DNA of 64,000 nt from Lawsonibacter hominis (lineage in GTDB: Bacteria; Bacillota; Clostridia; Oscillospirales; Oscillospiraceae): contig NZ_JACOPP010000002.1 of NCBI RefSeq assembly GCF_014287895.1, forward strand, positions 62,001-126,000. The letters run 5' to 3'. The position numbers were made by a program, and so were the translations under genes. Below, one piece after another: positions 33,311-42,402 of this stretch (its first letter is position 1; every line of letters starts with the position of its first letter). The notes under the pieces were generated by a model, which saw only the letters and a list, made by a program, of their open reading frames with translations, was not told the DNA's origin and did not search any database.

Positions 33311-33535
33311 CGATGACAGGGAAGAGTACCAGGAAGGCGCCTGCCCAGAGAACCCCCGAAATGGTGCGAGGGGGAGAGGGGCCGCCTGGGAATACGCCTT
33401 GGAGCAGCCGCCGGAACGGTTTTGACCTAGTAGGGCTGTGTCGGGTGCGCCCGTTACCGCGTCTGGGGTGTGACTGCACCCGATGAGGCCGTTGTCTGCG
33501 AGGAGACGGCGAACCAGAGGTGGTACCGCGTCTTT
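33311..33535 (+). ncRNA. T-box riboswitch, tyrosine specifier (UAC)
   Basis: The leader opens with the conserved stem I elements (GAAGAGTACC at 33321-33330). The specifier loop reads GAATACGCC with TAC at 33393-33395, a Tyr codon. The T-box sequence AGAGGTGGTACCGCG is at 33516-33530. It is followed by an intrinsic terminator. Uncharged tRNA-Tyr should stabilise the antiterminator and switch on the three downstream genes. Confidence 0.95.
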
Positions 33536-33570
33536 ACGCCCTCTGTCCGAACGGACAGGGGGCGTTTTTT
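33536..33570 (+). terminator. T-box attenuator terminator
   Basis: ACGCCCTCTGTCCG (33536-33549) pairs with CGGACAGGGGGCGT (33552-33565) with one wobble, followed by six T residues. Confidence 0.93.
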
Positions 33571-33593
33571 GATCGGAAAGGGTGTGGACTTGG

Positions 33594-33887
33594 GTGAAAC
33601 GGGAGATCTGCCTGCGCTGCGGCGGAGCGATGGGCTGGGTCGGACAGGAAACGCTGCAAAAAGGGAAAGCCAGCTGGCTGTTCGGCAATTTGGACCATCT
33701 CTTGTCCGGCGCGTTGACCATAGACCTCTATTGTTGCAGTTCGTGCAGGAGGCTGGAATTTTATGCCGTGGAATTACCCGGGGATGCGGGCAGCGGTATC
33801 GCGCAGGTCCCTTGTCCCGCCTGCGGACAGTCCCACGACCTGGACGACCCGAAGTGTCCCCACTGCGGAAAGAGGCTGCTGGAATGA
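33594..33887 (+). CDS. Small double zinc-ribbon protein
   Basis: 97 residues from a GTG start (VKREICLRCGG); a GTG at 33582 would add four residues. Four CxxC-type pairs are visible: CLRCGG, CCSSCR, CPACG and CPHCG, so two zinc ribbons, the second at the C-terminus. Function unknown. As the first gene behind the tyrosine T-box and overlapping the GNAT gene by 4 bases, it is induced with tyrS. Confidence 0.78.
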   Translation: MKREICLRCGGAMGWVGQETLQKGKASWLFGNLDHLLSGALTIDLYCCSSCRRLEFYAVELPGDAGSGIAQVPCPACGQSHDLDDPKCPHCGKRLLE

Positions 33888-34405
33888 AAAGGACGCTGTG
33901 CATACGACCGCTCTGCCGGGCGGATTACGGACGCTGCAAAGAGCTGATGGCCCAGTTCCACGCGCTCCATGTCCAGAATCGGCCCGATCTGTTCCGGGCG
34001 GCATCCCCGGAGACGCTTGCGGCATACTATCGGGACGAGTTGGCGGAAGGGGAGCGGTTGTCTGCGGTAGCAGAGCGGGATGGGGTTCCAGTGGGGGCCT
34101 GTCTGGTCAGCGTCAAGACGCAGGCGAAAGGGCAGACGATCCTGGCGGGGCGTAGCATCGCCTGTGTGGAAGCCTTGTGTGTGGCGCAGTCCTGTCGGGG
34201 ACAGGGGATCGGGACATCGCTGATGCGCTGGGTAGCGGAGCGGGCGGCGGCGCTTGGGCTGGACAGCGTGGAGTTATCGGTCTACGCCTTCAACAATTCC
34301 GTCCGGTCGCTGTATGAGGGACTGGGGTTTCAGGTGAAGAGCTATCACATGGAATATTTGCGGAACATCAAACGAGAGGAAAGAAATGAACATGACTTGT
34401 TATGA
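33884..34405 (+). CDS. GNAT family N-acetyltransferase in the tyrS operon
   Basis: 173 residues. Acetyl-CoA loop [10 protein letters not shown] at about 104-113, then [20 protein letters not shown], typical of GNATs acting on amino groups of small molecules or proteins. ATGA overlap with the zinc-ribbon gene; overlaps tyrS by 20 bases. Being under a tyrosine T-box suggests a link to tyrosine or aminoacyl-tRNA physiology; the substrate is unknown. Confidence 0.85.
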   Translation: MKRTLCIRPLCRADYGRCKELMAQFHALHVQNRPDLFRAASPETLAAYYRDELAEGERLSAVAERDGVPVGACLVSVKTQAKGQTILAGRSIACVEALCVAQSCRGQGIGTSLMRWVAERAAALGLDSVELSVYAFNNSVRSLYEGLGFQVKSYHMEYLRNIKREERNEHDLL

Positions 34406-35618
34406 AGAACTCAAGGCCCGGGGGCTGATTGCCCAAGTCACCAATGAGGAAGAGATCTCTAAAATGATCAATGCGGGCAAGGCGGTATTCTATATCGGCT
34501 TCGATCCCACTGCGGATTCCCTTCACGTAGGCCACTTCATGGCCCTGTGCCTGATGAAGCGGCTGCAGATGGCGGGCAACCGGCCCATCGCCCTGATCGG
34601 CGGCGGTACCGGAATGATTGGAGACCCCTCCGGCCGAAGCGATATGCGCACCATGATGACGCCCGAGACCATCCAGCACAACTGCGATTGCTTCAAAAAG
34701 CAGATGGAGCGCTTTATCGAATTCGGCGAGGGGAAGGCCAGGATGCTCAACAATGCGGATTGGCTGCTGAAGCTGAACTACGTGGAATTGCTGCGGGAGG
34801 TGGGCGCCTGCTTCTCCGTCAACAACATGCTGCGGGCCGAGTGCTACAAGCAGCGCATGGAAAAGGGCCTGAGCTTTCTGGAATTCAACTATATGATCAT
34901 GCAGTCCTACGACTTTTACCACATGTTCCAGCACTACGGATGCAATATGCAGTTCGGCGGAGACGATCAGTGGTCCAACATGCTGGGCGGTACCGAGCTG
35001 ATCCGCCGCAAGCTGGGGAAGGACGCCCACGCCATGACCATCACGCTGCTGCTCAATTCCGAGGGCAAGAAGATGGGCAAGACCCAGTCCGGGGCCGTAT
35101 GGCTGGACCCCAATAAGACCGCTCCGTATGAGTTCTATCAATACTGGCGCAACGTCGGCGATGCCGATGTGCTCAAGTGTTTGCGCATGCTCACCTTCCT
35201 GCCGCTGGAGCAGATCGACGAGATGGATCATTGGGAGGGGGCCCAGCTCAACACTGCCAAAGAGATCCTGGCCTTTGAGCTGACCAAACTGGTCCATGGG
35301 GAGGAGGAGGCCGGGAAGGCCCAGCAGGCTGCCCGCGCCCTCTTTGCCCAGGGCGGAGATAAGTCCAATGTGCCCGCCACCGGACTCGCCTCCGACGACT
35401 TGACCGACGGAAAAATCGCGCTGCTGGATTTGATGGTCAAGTGCGGCCTGACGCCCTCCCGCTCGGAAGCCCGCCGCCTGGTGCAGCAGGGCGGCGTGGA
35501 GGTGGACGGCGTCAAGATCACCGATATTGCAGCCGCGCTCACGGAGCAGCAGCTCTCCGGCGAGGGCGTGATGCTCAAAAAGGGCAAGAAGGTATTCCAC
35601 CGGGTAAGCCTGATTTGA
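34386..35618 (+). CDS. tyrS: Tyrosyl-tRNA synthetase
   Basis: 410 residues, class I. HIGH motif as HVGH ([10 protein letters not shown]), KMSKS motif as KMGKT, and a C-terminal S4 domain ([18 protein letters not shown]). Charges tRNA-Tyr. Downstream of the matching T-box. GAGGAAAGAA precedes the ATG. Confidence 0.97.
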   Translation: MNMTCYEELKARGLIAQVTNEEEISKMINAGKAVFYIGFDPTADSLHVGHFMALCLMKRLQMAGNRPIALIGGGTGMIGDPSGRSDMRTMMTPETIQHNCDCFKKQMERFIEFGEGKARMLNNADWLLKLNYVELLREVGACFSVNNMLRAECYKQRMEKGLSFLEFNYMIMQSYDFYHMFQHYGCNMQFGGDDQWSNMLGGTELIRRKLGKDAHAMTITLLLNSEGKKMGKTQSGAVWLDPNKTAPYEFYQYWRNVGDADVLKCLRMLTFLPLEQIDEMDHWEGAQLNTAKEILAFELTKLVHGEEEAGKAQQAARALFAQGGDKSNVPATGLASDDLTDGKIALLDLMVKCGLTPSRSEARRLVQQGGVEVDGVKITDIAAALTEQQLSGEGVMLKKGKKVFHRVSLI

Positions 35619-35638
35619 AAAACAGACGGTAAAACAGA

Positions 35639-35690
35639 ACAGCGGCGGGGTCTGTTTCTTGTATCAGGACGGGTCCCGCCGCTGTTTTTT
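35639..35690 (+). terminator. Terminator after tyrS
   Basis: ACAGCGGCGGG (35639-35649) pairs with CCCGCCGCTGT (35675-35685) across a long loop, followed by TTTTTT. Confidence 0.85.
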
Positions 35691-35751
35691 CGAAAAAAAC
35701 AAAAGAACCTTAAAAAATAGTTTATCGGTCCAACCGTTGGGTATGGTAAGA

Positions 35752-35919
35752 TTAAGGCATTACCGCATCATTCAGCGCGTGTGGATTGGCGCAAAAATTT
35801 GTGCCGCAAAAAGGCGCAAAACCGCAGGAATACTTTGTGTATTGCAAGGTTTTGCAACGCATTTGTGGGACAAATTGGCCGCCAAGACGCGCGTGGGGAA
35901 TTGTGCGGTGATGCCTTAA
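35752..35919. mobile_element. MITE-like long inverted repeat, 168 bp
   Basis: The ends are imperfect terminal inverted repeats: TTAAGGCATTACCGCA at 35752-35767 and TGCGGTGATGCCTTAA at 35904-35919 (one mismatch in 16). The two halves pair over almost the whole length, for example GCGCAAAACC with GGTTTTGC and AATAC with GTATT near the centre. No protein is encoded. It is AT-richer than its surroundings. Size, ends and fold fit a miniature inverted-repeat element or a structured non-coding repeat. No ORF is supported between 35691 and 36135. Confidence 0.65.
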
Positions 35920-36135
35920 GAAAAGAACGGAAAGAAGCGCGGATTTCATGACCATATTCCAATCAGACTGCGGCAGGACCGTTTCCGGTTGCGCAATACC
36001 GGCGGCCGTGCTATGATACGGAATAAGGGGAAACCGTTCTGCGGCTGATTCGTGCGGCCCTGCCGCAGCAAGACGCACGACCGGATCGACCGTACTGTGA
36101 TCCATAACCGTAGCAACCGAAGGGGGACAGGATGC

Positions 36136-37323
36136 GTGCCGGATAAGGAAAACAAGGACAAACGAAAATGGTATATTTTGGATGGGAGATCCATTTCACT
36201 GCTGCTGGTCCTGCTGATTGCGATTTTGTTCTATGTGGCGCTGACCCATTTCGACGTGATCCAGACCCGGCTGAGCCTGTTTATGGGGGTGGTATCGCCT
36301 TTCATCGCCGGGTTTGCCATTGCCTATCTGCTCAATACGCCCATGTGCTTTTTTGAACGGAAGGTTTACCGCAAATTAAGGTTTAAGCGCGGATTATCCA
36401 TCCTGACCGTCTATCTGCTGGCCCTGGCCCTGGTGGTGATTCTGCTGCAGATGATTTTGCCGCAGGTGGTCCAGAGCATCATGGATCTGGCCACGAACAT
36501 GCAGTACTACCTGAACGGACTGGAACGTTTGGTCCAGCAGGTGACGGAGCAGTTCCAGCTGGAAGGGGCCGGGATCGAGGAAAGCCTGGAATTTATCAAA
36601 AACTTGACCAGCAAGCTGACGGAAACAGTGGCCAGCTCCCTGCCGCAGCTGCTGGATTTCGGGATGGCGGTGGGCAGCGGCATCATCTCCGGCATCACTG
36701 CGGTCATTTCCTCCATCTATATGCTGGCTGGAAAGGGGCGGCTGGTGCCTCAGCTGAAAAAAATGCTCTATGCTGTCGTTCCAAAGCGGAGGGCCGACAA
36801 ATTTCTGCAGATCTGCAGCCACGCCAACAAGGTGTTCGTGGGTTTCATCAACGGCAAGCTGATCGACTCCGCCATTATCGGCGTATTGTGCTTCCTCCTG
36901 TGCCTGATCCTGCGTATCCCGTACCCCATGCTGATCAGCGTTGTGATCGGGGTGACCAACATCATTCCCTTTTTTGGCCCCATCCTGGGTGCGATCCCCT
37001 GCCTGATGATCCTGGTCATTGTGGATCCCTGGGCGGCGCTGCGTTTCCTGGTTCTGGTCATCGCCCTGCAGCAGTTCGACGGGAACATCCTGGGGCCGAA
37101 GATTCTGGGCGACAGCACGGGCCTGTCCGCCATCTGGGTCCTGGTGGCCATCGTGGTAGGCGGCGGACTGTTCGGGTTCCCGGGTATGGTGCTGGGCGTG
37201 CCTACGTTCGCGGTGCTCTACGCTCTGGTGCGGGAGTGGGTGAACCACCGCCTGGACGCCAAGGGGATCGATGGAAACGGGACGCCCCGCACAAAGCCGG
37301 CAGAACCAACCGAAGAAGAATAG
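36136..37323 (+). CDS. AI-2E family transporter (PerM/YtvI-like)
   Basis: 395 residues with about seven or eight transmembrane helices. The signature GVTNIIPFFGPILGAIP and the C-terminal ALQQFDGNILGPKILGDSTGLS are typical. Family members export autoinducer-2 or act as Na+/H+ antiporters or sporulation permeases, so the substrate is open. A GTG at 36136 is chosen after GGGGGACAGG; a longer start adds a charged stretch unlike the family. The C-terminal tail is Pro/Glu-rich. Confidence 0.88.
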   Translation: MPDKENKDKRKWYILDGRSISLLLVLLIAILFYVALTHFDVIQTRLSLFMGVVSPFIAGFAIAYLLNTPMCFFERKVYRKLRFKRGLSILTVYLLALALVVILLQMILPQVVQSIMDLATNMQYYLNGLERLVQQVTEQFQLEGAGIEESLEFIKNLTSKLTETVASSLPQLLDFGMAVGSGIISGITAVISSIYMLAGKGRLVPQLKKMLYAVVPKRRADKFLQICSHANKVFVGFINGKLIDSAIIGVLCFLLCLILRIPYPMLISVVIGVTNIIPFFGPILGAIPCLMILVIVDPWAALRFLVLVIALQQFDGNILGPKILGDSTGLSAIWVLVAIVVGGGLFGFPGMVLGVPTFAVLYALVREWVNHRLDAKGIDGNGTPRTKPAEPTEEE

Positions 37324-37329
37324 AACGCT

Positions 37330-37360
37330 GTTCCCCCGGCCGCGCCGGGGGAACTTTTTT
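37330..37360 (+). terminator. Terminator of the AI-2E family gene
   Basis: GTTCCCCCGGC and GCCGGGGGAAC form an 11-bp perfect hairpin, followed by TTTTTT. Confidence 0.92.
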
Positions 37361-37439
37361 CCGTCAGGCGTTGGAAACGCGGCGGATCTTCGTCTATACT
37401 AAGAAGAGAGAAAGCCTATTCTGCGGAGGGCTATGCGCT

Positions 37440-37559
37440 GTGACAAATATTCAGCTGTTCCGCGCCATTGGCGGCGTGGATGACGCGCTTTTGGAGCGCA
37501 GCGAACGGACCGTGGGAAATCGGCGGATCCAGATGCGATGGGCGCCGCCGCAAACCTGA
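37440..37559 (+). pseudogene. Probable 5' remnant of a broken gene
   Basis: A GTG start with GGAGGG upstream opens a frame beginning VTNIQLFRAIGGVDDALLE, which resembles the N-terminus of larger Firmicute membrane proteins of unknown function. It stops after 39 residues. The following 200 bases carry a different open frame (37538-37765) with no recognisable product. I read this as a frameshifted or truncated gene; a short real peptide cannot be excluded. Confidence 0.35.
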
Positions 37560-37809
37560 AAAAGAGCGAGCTGAGCTTCCGCGGTGAGCGGGCCTGCCGT
37601 GCCATTGCGGAGATTCGGGCGGAGCGGGTCTACCGGGGGTGGCAGCCGGTATGCCTTTGGGGCGGGGGACGGCGGCCTGATTTTACGCGCCGGGCCTACG
37701 CGGGTATTGCGGATGCGGATACGCTGGAAGCGGTCGGCGCCCATATCGGGCGTAGGATCTCATAGAACGGCATGCCCTGCAATTCCTCCGGCCGAGTGTG
37801 GGAGAGGAA

Positions 37810-37838
37810 GCATATTTCATGGCTTATCCCCATACCTA
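37810..37838 (+). promoter_or_regulatory. Candidate sigma-E promoter of spoIVA
   Basis: GCATATT (37810-37816), a 14-base spacer and CATACCTA (37831-37838) fit the mother-cell sigma-E consensus (KMATATT, 14-15, CATACAHT) except at the end of the -10. It lies 46 bases before the start codon. Confidence 0.6.
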
Positions 37839-37883
37839 TGTAGAGAAAACGACCGGCTCGTGGGGCCGAAGGAGGAATTGCAA

Positions 37884-39362
37884 GTGGAACAGCGCAAGAT
37901 CTACGAGGATATCGCCCTGCGTACCGAGGGAGATATCTATATCGGCGTGGTGGGGCCGGTGCGGACGGGGAAGTCGACCTTTATCAAACGCTTCATGGAG
38001 ACCATGGTCATTCCGAACATCGATAACGTCTACCGGAGAGAGCGCTCCCGCGACGAGCTGCCCCAGAGCGGTTCCGGCCGCACCATCATGACTGCGGAAC
38101 CCAAATTTGTCCCCGAGGAAGCTGTGGAAGTCACGCTGGAGAACGGGGCCGCCTTTTCGGTGCGGCTCATCGACTGTGTAGGTTACATGGTGCCCGGCGC
38201 CGTAGGCTCTCTGGAGGACGGAAGCCCGCGCATGGTCACCACCCCCTGGTTCGATTACGAAATTCCCATGACCGAAGCCGCCGAAATCGGGACCCGCAAG
38301 GTCATTGCGGAGCACTCTACCATCGGTATCGTGGTGACCACCGACGGGACCATCACCGATATCCCGCGGGAGGATTATCTGGAGGCGGAGGAGCGGGTCA
38401 TTACCGAGCTCAAGGAGCTGGGAAAGCCTTTTTTGGTGGTACTGAATTCCGCCTACCCAAACTCGGACCGGGCCCAATCCATCCGGGCCGATCTTATTTC
38501 ACGGTATGACGTCACCTGTGTGTGCGCCGATTGTCTGGAGCTGGATGAGCGGGCGGTCACCGACATCATCAAGGGTGTGCTCTATGAGTTCCCGGTCAAG
38601 GAGCTGGATCTGTTTCTGCCCCCCTGGGTGGACGCGCTGCCCTACGACCATCCCATCAAGAGCGGACTGTACGCCGCCATCCGGGAGGGCTGCGGCGGCA
38701 TGCACCGCATCCGCGATGTGGAAGGCGCGGTCGCCGCCATCGGGGCGTGCGATACGGTCAGCAGCGCCCGCATCACGTCCATCAGTCTGGGAACCGGTCT
38801 GGCCGCAGCCCAGATGGATCTGCCGCGGAGCCTGTTCTACGAGACCTTGTCCCAGCAGTCCGGCTTTGCCGTCCACGACGATGGGGATCTGCTGGGACTT
38901 TTGTCGGAGCTCTCCCATGTCAAATGGGAATACGACAAAGTTGCGGGAGCCCTGGAGGAGGTCAGGCGCACCGGCTACGGCATCGTAGTGCCCGGCACCG
39001 ATGAGCTGGTGTTGGAAGAGCCGGAGATCGTCCGCCAGGGCGGACGATACGGCGTACGCCTGAAGGCATCCGCACCTTCCATCCATATGATCCGGGCGGA
39101 TATCGAGACTGAGGTGTCGCCCATCGTGGGCAACGAGAAGCAATCCGAAGAGATGGTCAACTTCCTGCTGCAGGAATTTGAGGGGGACACCAAGGCCATC
39201 TGGCAGTCCAATATTTTCGGAAAGTCCTTCCATGAACTGGTGAGCGAGGACCTGAACACCAAGCTCAAGCGCATGCCGGACGACGCCCGGGGCAAGCTTC
39301 AGGAGACCCTGCAGCGTATTATCAACGAGGGCTCCGGCGGACTGATCTGTATTATCCTGTAA
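37884..39362 (+). CDS. spoIVA: Stage IV sporulation protein A
   Basis: 492 residues, exactly the length of B. subtilis SpoIVA. The ATPase polymerises on the forespore surface as the base of the spore coat. Walker A is GPVRTGKST (about 24-32); the C-terminus ends in the hydrophobic SGGLICIIL typical of the family. A GTG start (VEQRKIYEDIA) with AGGAGG 8 bases upstream is chosen over longer starts. Its presence shows that the organism belongs to an endospore-forming lineage. Confidence 0.97.
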   Translation: MEQRKIYEDIALRTEGDIYIGVVGPVRTGKSTFIKRFMETMVIPNIDNVYRRERSRDELPQSGSGRTIMTAEPKFVPEEAVEVTLENGAAFSVRLIDCVGYMVPGAVGSLEDGSPRMVTTPWFDYEIPMTEAAEIGTRKVIAEHSTIGIVVTTDGTITDIPREDYLEAEERVITELKELGKPFLVVLNSAYPNSDRAQSIRADLISRYDVTCVCADCLELDERAVTDIIKGVLYEFPVKELDLFLPPWVDALPYDHPIKSGLYAAIREGCGGMHRIRDVEGAVAAIGACDTVSSARITSISLGTGLAAAQMDLPRSLFYETLSQQSGFAVHDDGDLLGLLSELSHVKWEYDKVAGALEEVRRTGYGIVVPGTDELVLEEPEIVRQGGRYGVRLKASAPSIHMIRADIETEVSPIVGNEKQSEEMVNFLLQEFEGDTKAIWQSNIFGKSFHELVSEDLNTKLKRMPDDARGKLQETLQRIINEGSGGLICIIL

Positions 39363-39363
39363 C

Positions 39364-39401
39364 GAGACGGCGGCGCGCCCAAAAGGGCGCGCCGCCGTCT
39401 C
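39364..39401. terminator. Hairpin after spoIVA
   Basis: A perfect 17-bp inverted repeat with an AAAA loop directly after the stop; no T-run follows. Confidence 0.65.
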
Positions 39402-39629
39402 AGACGGTTGAAAAACCATCCCGCAGGAGCGCCTTGCAGAGTTCCTTCATCTTGGGACAGGCTGGGTCGAAACAGGCCTTTGGGTCTGTTTTGACCGCCT
39501 TGTCCGCTGCTGTTTGGGTCATCGGAGGTGGGGGCAGAATAGAGAAGAATAGGAGCGCCTGACAGACCGATACCAGGCCCGGGCCGGGGGCAGGGCTGCC
39601 GCGCGCGAACCAAGAAAGAGAGGCCCCTT

Positions 39630-41024
39630 ATGAAAATTGTATTCATCACGCCCGCCAGCTGGCTGCGGCGCCAGCGCTTCTACCGGCTGGGCGGCTCTTT
39701 TTACGGGCACACAAACGCCATCACGGGTCCGCTGATCCTGGGCCACATTCTGAAGACGGCGGGGCATCAGGTGGAGGTCTATGAGGAGCTCTATACCACC
39801 CTGAATTACAAGCGGCTGACCAAAGGCGTGGACGTATTCTGTCTGAACGCCATGACATCCACCGCGCCGCGGGCCTACGAGCTGGCCGACCGCTTCCGTC
39901 GGGAGACCGGAGCGCGGGTGATCCTGGGCGGCATCCACCCCAGCACCCTGCCGGAGGAGGCGGCGGAGCACGCCGATCAGGTCATCGTCGGAGAAGGGGA
40001 GCGGGTCATCCTGGACGTGGTGGAGGGCCGCATCCGGGACGCCGTCGTCCGTGCGCCCTGTGTGGAAGACCTGGATTGCGTTCCCATTCCGGATTACTCC
40101 ATTTTGAAGACCCGCTGCGACACGGCTAACGTGATGTCCAGCCGGGGCTGCCCCTATTGCTGTTCCTTCTGCACCACCTCCCGGATGTTCCGGCCTTACC
40201 GGAGGCGCAGCGTGGAGAGCGTGATCGCGGAATTGCGCTGCTACAAGCGTTTGGGCTTTCGCTATATGAACTTTGAAGACGACAATTTTACGGCCGACCC
40301 GGACTACGCTAAAGAAATCTGCCGCCGGATGATTGCAGAGGATCTGGTGTTCCGGGAGACCTTCTTTTTTGGACGTACCGACCTCTACCGGGATGAGCAG
40401 CTCCTTGATTTGCTGGAGCAGGCGCATCTGAACCGGGTCCTGGTCGGCATTGAATCCCTGAATCAGCAGGCGCTGGATCAGGTCGAAAAACATCAGCGGG
40501 TGGCTGATATCGAAGCCTGCGGCGCGGCTCTGGCACGGCACAAGATCCGGTTGATCGCCAGTCTGGTGCTGGGGATCGACGCCGATACGCCGGAGGATAT
40601 CCGCCGCTCCGTGGCGTTTGCCAGGCAAATCGGAGCGTATCAGCTCCAACCGGCCATTCTGACGCCCTTCCCGGGCACCGCCGTTTATGAGCAGTACCGG
40701 GAGGAGGGGCGGATACTGACCCGCGATTGGGAACAGTTCGACATGATGAACGTGACGTTTCAGCCCAAGCACATGACCGCCTGGGAACTCCAGGAGGAAT
40801 TTATGCGCTCCAGCCGGACCTTTTACGATATCCGCTCCTCGTTTCAAATCATGGCGCGGTTCGGACCGGCCTACGGACTGCGCCGCCTGGGCCTGGCCGC
40901 GGCGGCCAAGCTGGGGACCTTCGCGGAAGGGGTGGCGGCCGAGCTGGGAAGGGGAAGCTATTATTACAGCCTCAAGCATGGAGAGACCGGTACGGCTGGA
41001 GCACAGAAAGCGGAGGGACTCTGA
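39630..41024 (+). CDS. B12-binding-domain radical SAM protein
   Basis: 464 residues. An N-terminal cobalamin-binding Rossmann domain (about 1-140; ILGGIHPSTLPEEA, then VIVGEGE) precedes the radical SAM core with C174-x3-C178-x2-C181 (SRGCPYCCSFC). The C-terminal third is the DUF4080/DUF4070-like tail region but I cannot assign it. Such enzymes methylate or rearrange unactivated carbons in lipids, cofactors or natural products. The substrate is unknown, and the neighbours (spoIVA, a sensor module) do not identify it. Confidence 0.88.
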   Translation: MKIVFITPASWLRRQRFYRLGGSFYGHTNAITGPLILGHILKTAGHQVEVYEELYTTLNYKRLTKGVDVFCLNAMTSTAPRAYELADRFRRETGARVILGGIHPSTLPEEAAEHADQVIVGEGERVILDVVEGRIRDAVVRAPCVEDLDCVPIPDYSILKTRCDTANVMSSRGCPYCCSFCTTSRMFRPYRRRSVESVIAELRCYKRLGFRYMNFEDDNFTADPDYAKEICRRMIAEDLVFRETFFFGRTDLYRDEQLLDLLEQAHLNRVLVGIESLNQQALDQVEKHQRVADIEACGAALARHKIRLIASLVLGIDADTPEDIRRSVAFARQIGAYQLQPAILTPFPGTAVYEQYREEGRILTRDWEQFDMMNVTFQPKHMTAWELQEEFMRSSRTFYDIRSSFQIMARFGPAYGLRRLGLAAAAKLGTFAEGVAAELGRGSYYYSLKHGETGTAGAQKAEGL

Positions 41025-41030
41025 ATCACC

Positions 41031-41059
41031 TTGCAATCCGTTTGACAATCCGATAGAAT
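41031..41059 (+). promoter_or_regulatory. Promoter of the receptor/two-component operon
   Basis: TTGCAA (41031-41036), 17-base spacer, TAGAAT (41054-41059), 35 bases before the start codon at 41095. It lacks the CTTAAGG repeats found at the transporter promoter. Confidence 0.65.
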
Positions 41060-41094
41060 AGAGAAAACGACAGCCAAAGGGGGAGGCGTGGCGA

Positions 41095-42402
41095 ATGAGA
41101 CGAGGGGCGGCCGTGCTGTTATGCCTGGCTCTGGCCTTCACACTGTCCGCGTGCCGTCCGCGTGGGCCGGAACCGGCGCCCTCAGGGAAGGCGGAGGACG
41201 GAAGCTGGATCTTTGACGATACGGTGCTGGTGGGCCGTGTGGTCCCGCTGACCGGTACGCTGGCCTCCTTCGGACAGGGGACCCCCTATGTGGAGCAGAC
41301 GGCCATCGACGCGGTCAACGAACAGGGCGGCGTGGTGCTGGATGGGAAGCGCTGCCGGCTGGAGCTGATCTATGCCGACTCCGGATCGGATGTGGCGGGA
41401 GCCGGCGCGGCCGCCCTGGAGCTCATCGAACGGGGGGCGGATATCATGATCGTCTCGCATACGGCGGATACGGTCTCTCCGGTGTCCGCCGTATGCGAGC
41501 GCGCAGGGATCGCCTGCATTTCGGTAGACGCACCGGCGTCCGCCTGGGTACTGGGGGGGCCTTACCAGAACTCCTGGCACACCTTTTTTGACAACGAACG
41601 GGAGATGCTCTGCTTTTTGGATGCCTGGGAGCAGATCGACAGCAACAAGACGGTCGGCCTGCTCACGGCGAACGACAGCGAGGGGATCGAGATCACCACT
41701 TTCATTACGGAATTTGCCGCGGCCAAAGGCTATACCATCGTGGACCCGGGGCGCTATGCCATCGGTATGGAAGACTACAGCGCCACCGTGGAGGCCTTTG
41801 CCGCCGCCCCATGCGACATCATTTTGGGCGTGATGACTACGGCTGACTTTTCCGCCTTCTGGTCGGAATGCCTGTCCGCCGGTTACCGGCCCAAGATGTG
41901 CACGGTTGCGAAGTCCTGCCTGTTCGCCGCCGACGTGGAGGCCATGGGGGAAGCGGCCAACGGCCTGATCACCGAGGTGTGGTGGCGTTCCGATTTTCCC
42001 TATACCTCCTCCATCAACGGCTGGAGCTGTCAGGAACTGGCGGAGGATTACCGGACGCGGTTTGATCCCGCGCTGACGGACGCGCCGCCCACCGTTGGAT
42101 ATAAGCACGCCAATGTGGAGATCTTGTATGATATCCTAAAGCGGGCCGGTTCTCTGGAGCTGGACGCCATCAATGCCGCAGCGGAGGAGACCGGACTGGA
42201 CACCGTGGTGGGCTATGTCTCCTTCAATGAAGAGCATGTGTCCGTGATGCCCTGTGTGACCGGACAGTGGGTCATGGGGGCGGACGGCACCTACCGTCAG
42301 GAGATCGTGGGCAATTATCTGATCCCGGAGATCCCGGTTACAGCAGATATCATCCCCATACCCGGCCCGGCCGGGACGGGGGAGGAGGGAGCGGCTTCAT
42401 GA
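41095..42402 (+). CDS. Solute-binding lipoprotein of the LivJ/K (Peripla_BP_6) type, likely kinase co-receptor
   Basis: 435 residues. Signal peptide with lipobox TLSAC (lipid on Cys20), then a two-lobed type I periplasmic-binding fold starting VGRVVPLTGTLASFGQG. It is paralogous to the transporter's own binding protein at 44666: both share TEVWW, PYTS and the YKHANVE/YGYAAME segments in the same order. Its stop overlaps the response-regulator start (ATGA) and no permease is adjacent on this transcript, so it is probably a ligand sensor for the kinase rather than a transport component (inference). The ligand is probably an amino acid, amide or similar small polar molecule. Confidence 0.85.
   Translation: MRRGAAVLLCLALAFTLSACRPRGPEPAPSGKAEDGSWIFDDTVLVGRVVPLTGTLASFGQGTPYVEQTAIDAVNEQGGVVLDGKRCRLELIYADSGSDVAGAGAAALELIERGADIMIVSHTADTVSPVSAVCERAGIACISVDAPASAWVLGGPYQNSWHTFFDNEREMLCFLDAWEQIDSNKTVGLLTANDSEGIEITTFITEFAAAKGYTIVDPGRYAIGMEDYSATVEAFAAAPCDIILGVMTTADFSAFWSECLSAGYRPKMCTVAKSCLFAADVEAMGEAANGLITEVWWRSDFPYTSSINGWSCQELAEDYRTRFDPALTDAPPTVGYKHANVEILYDILKRAGSLELDAINAAAEETGLDTVVGYVSFNEEHVSVMPCVTGQWVMGADGTYRQEIVGNYLIPEIPVTADIIPIPGPAGTGEEGAAS

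Noticed and set aside
37538..37765. 75-codon plus-strand frame before spoIVA
   Set aside because: No ribosome binding site or recognisable product; overlaps the remnant at 37440.
39400..39522. 40-codon minus-strand frame with three cysteines after spoIVA
   Set aside because: Reasonable-looking peptide but no ribosome binding site, and it runs into the hairpin after spoIVA.
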